Shown: positions 61,135 to 64,000 of the stretch, in pieces | Position numbering within the stretch: the stretch's first letter is position 1 | How the letters are laid out: every line of letters begins with the position of its first letter | NCBI GenBank assembly: GCA_951217055.1 | Contig: OX578276.1 | Span: 62,123,307-62,187,306 of the forward strand | Length of the DNA stretch: 64,000 nt | From: Gerris lacustris | Taxonomy: Eukaryota > Arthropoda > Insecta > Hemiptera > Gerridae | Direction of reading: 5' to 3' | Notes under the pieces: model-generated | What the model was told of the DNA's origin: nothing | The model's input: the letters and a program-made list of their open reading frames with translations, nothing else | The model's database searches: none | Position numbers and translations under genes: made by a program

Positions 61135-64000
61135 ATGGCTCTTACTTATGATCAACAATCTCAGCTTATGAGAAATAAAATAAGTGATTGTGCTTCACAA
61201 ATTAAAGAAATGTATAATTTTGCTAAAGCTTTAAAACCTGATAACCCTGTTGAAGTAAATATTTTTGAAGGCATGAGCCATAGATTAGAAAATTTATATT
61301 CTGAATTTCAATCTTGTTGTGATCAATTGCGTAGCATAGTAATGGTGAATAAATCTCCAGAGGATTACCCTAAAGCTGCTGATAATGATCTTAATAAAGG
61401 AGTTCGAACGCAGTATTATTACATTACAGGTGTAGCTAAATCTAAATTACCTCAACAAAAGTCAACTGTAGGTCTCTCTGATTTAACCAGTGTGTTACAA
61501 GATATCACCTCGGCTACTTCGGCCGCTAATAAAGCCATGTTAGAACAAAGTCAAGTATCTCAAGCTGCGGCAAGGTTTTGTCTACCCAAAGTCACCCTAC
61601 CGACCTTTTCAGGTCAAGTATCAAGTTGGCCGGTCTTCCGTGACACCTTTATCAATTTAATTCATGAAAATGATATATTTTCAAATATTGAAAAATTTCA
61701 TTACCTAAACGGATCTCTAAAAGATTCTGCATCAGAACTTATTAAACACATACAAGTTTGTGATTCCAATTATGAACAAGCTTGGGATTTATTGAACAAG
61801 CATTATAATAACAAACGTAAATTAGCATCATCTTATATCAACGAAATAATTAATTTCAAACCTCTTCTTAACCAATCAAGAGTTAAAACTTTAAAATCTT
61901 TTCTCCTCACAGTGACGGAAAAAATTTCTGCTTTTGAAAATCTTCAAATACAAAATAAAGCTGATTATATTTTATTCGAATTGGCTATAAGGTGTTTAGA
62001 CCAAAACACCAGAGAAGCTTTTGAGATAGCTAATTCCCACATAGAATTTCCTACTTATCATGCATTAAAACAATTTGTTGAAAATCGATATCTCGCCCTC
62101 AATATGTTTGGAGATTCTAAATCTGTTGAATCACATATTTCAACTTTTAAAAAATCATCATTTTCTTCACCTAATCACCATCAACCTAAGATAAACAAAC
62201 CTAATAGAGGGAGTCACTCATCAGTCCTTGTAGCCAGTTCAACTACCAAACCTGATGTACCTGCCTCATCCCACCGGGCATCAGATAATCAATCAAGTAA
62301 ATCTTATCCTTCGTGTTTCATTTGCAACAAACCTCATGTTCTCAAGGATTGTCCTACCTATAAAAATCTTTCACCACCTGAACGCCTTAACCATTTAAAG
62401 AGCACAGGGTGGAAAGGTTGTAAAAATTGTTTACATCCTTTACACTCGACGAGTCAGTGTCCGTCTAAATATGTTTGTAGAGAGTGCAAAGGTCATCATC
62501 ATTCATCACTTCACATTCATCAGCCTACCAATAACTCTAGTCTTTCAACTCAACCTAATACCACGACACCTTCGCCTTCTACTGCTCAACAGCTTAACAC
62601 TGCTCCATTTTATTCAACATGTACTAGCACCATGGAAAATCAAAGTGGTGTTTTACTCGGCACTGCAGTCGCCCTTATAAAAACCAATGATGGACAGTTT
62701 TTGCCTATACGCATGATTATTGATTCAGCAAGTCAACTTTCTTTAATAACAGAGGAATGCGCTTCTAAATTAGGCTTTCTTCCTCAGCAATTTAATCGAT
62801 CCATTAAAGGTATTGGCTCTTATTCGGCGTTCAACACCAGCGGAAAAATTCCTTGCACTCTGCGCTCCACTTCATCAGATAGTCCTGAGTTAAAATCTGA
62901 AGCTATCATTGTTCCTTCTATCATGCATAATCTTCCACAAACACAGATTCCAGATCACATATGGCCTAAATATCTAAACTATGTTCTAGCAGACCCAGAA
63001 TTCTGGAAGCCGGGTCCTATTGAGTTCCTTTTAGGAGCTGATATTTTCAGTGATATCTTAAAAGGCGTACCTATTATTTTAAGTGAAAATGAACCAAGGC
63101 TGCTAAATACAGTATTTGGTCATATAATTATCGGTCAATTCTCTCATGAAAAGTCCAATCATCAAGATTTCACCAGTTTAGCAATTACATGTGAGAATGA
63201 TAAATTAGCTCAAATTATGTCACGCTTTTGGGAAATTGAAGAGGTTCAGTCATCTGTTCCTGGTCTTTCACTTCATGATCAAGAATGTGAAGATCACTTT
63301 CAATTTACTTATGATAGATTACCATCTGGACAGTATGTTCTTCGTTTACCCTTCAAATCCGGTTTATCGCCACCTAACTTTGAAACTTCAAGAAATCAAG
63401 CCCTCAAAAGATTTTATAATCTTGAGGAAAAACTAAGGAAGAATCCAGACCTAAGAGAAGATTATAATTCATTTATGAAGGAGTACATCGATATGGGTCA
63501 TATGAAAATTACTTCGGAACAAGGGAAATATTTTATTCCTCACCATCCTATTTACAAAATTGACTTCAACAAGCGTAAACTTCGCGTTGTGTTTGACGCA
63601 TCTGCCCGTACACCTAAAGGTTCACTAAATGACCATTTATTAGTGGGACCTAAATTACAAAATGACATAAGTGATATCATTTTGCGATTTCGAAGGCATC
63701 GAATTGTATTTACTTGCGACATCATTAAAATGTATCGCATGATCTATATTCATGAAGATGATCAATTATATCAAGTTATACTTTGGCGATTCAGTCCAGA
63801 AGAACCTATCCAAAGCTATAAATTAACCACCGTAACATATGGAGTAAGAAGTTCACCTTATCAAGCTCTTCGAACTATCAAACAGTTATCTGAGGACGAA
63901 GGTCACCACCATCCAAAGGCCGCAACTATTCTCGTTAAAGACTCTTTCATTGATGACATTGCAACCGGTGATGCCACAGTAGAAGATGCCATGGAACTTA
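61135..64000 (+). CDS. BEL/Pao retrotransposon Gag-Pol polyprotein (5' part, intact, runs off the window)
   Basis: A single frame of 955 codons without a stop starts at ATG 61135. Residues about 149-300 form a DUF1759 Gag domain (LPKVTLPTFSG, SSWPVFRDTF). Zinc knuckles follow: CFICNKPHVLKDC (394-406), C429/C432/H437/C442 and C448/C451 with His-rich HHHSSLH. A DUF1758-type aspartic protease has its active site at D530 (IIDSASQLSLI). The reverse transcriptase starts near residue 800 with RVVFDASARTPKGSLND. Its motif A Asp is D862 (FTCDIIKMY), motif B is GVRSSPYQA (about 903) and motif C is FIDD (938-941), where YVDD is usual. RNase H and integrase would lie beyond 64000. Gag and Pol share one frame, as in many BEL elements. 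The absence of any stop or frameshift suggests a young, possibly active insertion. Confidence 0.96.
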   Translation, partial: MALTYDQQSQLMRNKISDCASQIKEMYNFAKALKPDNPVEVNIFEGMSHRLENLYSEFQSCCDQLRSIVMVNKSPEDYPKAADNDLNKGVRTQYYYITGVAKSKLPQQKSTVGLSDLTSVLQDITSATSAANKAMLEQSQVSQAAARFCLPKVTLPTFSGQVSSWPVFRDTFINLIHENDIFSNIEKFHYLNGSLKDSASELIKHIQVCDSNYEQAWDLLNKHYNNKRKLASSYINEIINFKPLLNQSRVKTLKSFLLTVTEKISAFENLQIQNKADYILFELAIRCLDQNTREAFEIANSHIEFPTYHALKQFVENRYLALNMFGDSKSVESHISTFKKSSFSSPNHHQPKINKPNRGSHSSVLVASSTTKPDVPASSHRASDNQSSKSYPSCFICNKPHVLKDCPTYKNLSPPERLNHLKSTGWKGCKNCLHPLHSTSQCPSKYVCRECKGHHHSSLHIHQPTNNSSLSTQPNTTTPSPSTAQQLNTAPFYSTCTSTMENQSGVLLGTAVALIKTNDGQFLPIRMIIDSASQLSLITEECASKLGFLPQQFNRSIKGIGSYSAFNTSGKIPCTLRSTSSDSPELKSEAIIVPSIMHNLPQTQIPDHIWPKYLNYVLADPEFWKPGPIEFLLGADIFSDILKGVPIILSENEPRLLNTVFGHIIIGQFSHEKSNHQDFTSLAITCENDKLAQIMSRFWEIEEVQSSVPGLSLHDQECEDHFQFTYDRLPSGQYVLRLPFKSGLSPPNFETSRNQALKRFYNLEEKLRKNPDLREDYNSFMKEYIDMGHMKITSEQGKYFIPHHPIYKIDFNKRKLRVVFDASARTPKGSLNDHLLVGPKLQNDISDIILRFRRHRIVFTCDIIKMYRMIYIHEDDQLYQVILWRFSPEEPIQSYKLTTVTYGVRSSPYQALRTIKQLSEDEGHHHPKAATILVKDSFIDDIATGDATVEDAMEL

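Overview
The window looks like AT-rich, non-coding nuclear DNA from a metazoan, most likely an insect. Reasons: the base composition is strongly A+T biased, there are long gene-free stretches, the only candidate host coding sequence is spliced (an ATG exon with a GT donor), and the transposable elements belong to families typical of arthropods (BEL/Pao, PIF/Harbinger, hAT, non-LTR retrotransposons, long inverted-repeat MITEs). No rRNA gene, functional tRNA gene, CRISPR array or bacterial-style operon was seen. The species cannot be named from the sequence.

Layout. 1-6000: gene-free DNA with long (TA)n tracts, a tRNA-derived SINE fragment and a 1.03 kb fold-back element (3316-4343). 5961-6268: a TATA-like box, a G-rich leader and one GC-rich exon (6117-6268) beginning with ATG and ending in a GT donor. 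It is the best candidate for a host gene, and the following tens of kilobases may be its first intron. 9975-10575: a second fold-back element. 11709-13862: a PIF/Harbinger transposon with TTA target-site duplication (TSD), a decayed Myb/SANT-like gene and a transposase that keeps its DDE residues but has two frameshifts. 16742-17320: a hairpin MITE. 20084-21165: an interspersed repeat interrupted by a hAT MITE whose 8-bp TSD is confirmed by an empty paralogous site at 45.63 kb. 24681-27370: a 2.7 kb non-autonomous hAT with perfect 8-bp TSD. 27514-28550: a second 1.03 kb fold-back with the same terminal motif as the one at 3.3 kb.

28.5-61 kb: gene-poor DNA with a decayed non-LTR retrotransposon 3' end (29875-30176), a tRNA-headed SINE (34536-34775), dispersed repeats in several paralogous copies, a second hairpin MITE split by a nested repeat (45147-46613), a fold-back at 49110-49786 beside a truncated reverse transcriptase (49854-50297), a ~200 bp (TA)n block (52825-53023) and another fold-back (57410-58150).

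61135-64000: the intact start of a BEL/Pao retrotransposon polyprotein (gag, zinc knuckles, protease, start of reverse transcriptase), open to the end of the window.

The elements form a layered record: elements inside elements, ordered by interruptions and TSDs. The most distinctive features are five or more long fold-back elements, a hairpin motif shared by several unrelated repeats, and a repeat family that keeps its ends and a 3' hairpin even when the interior is lost.
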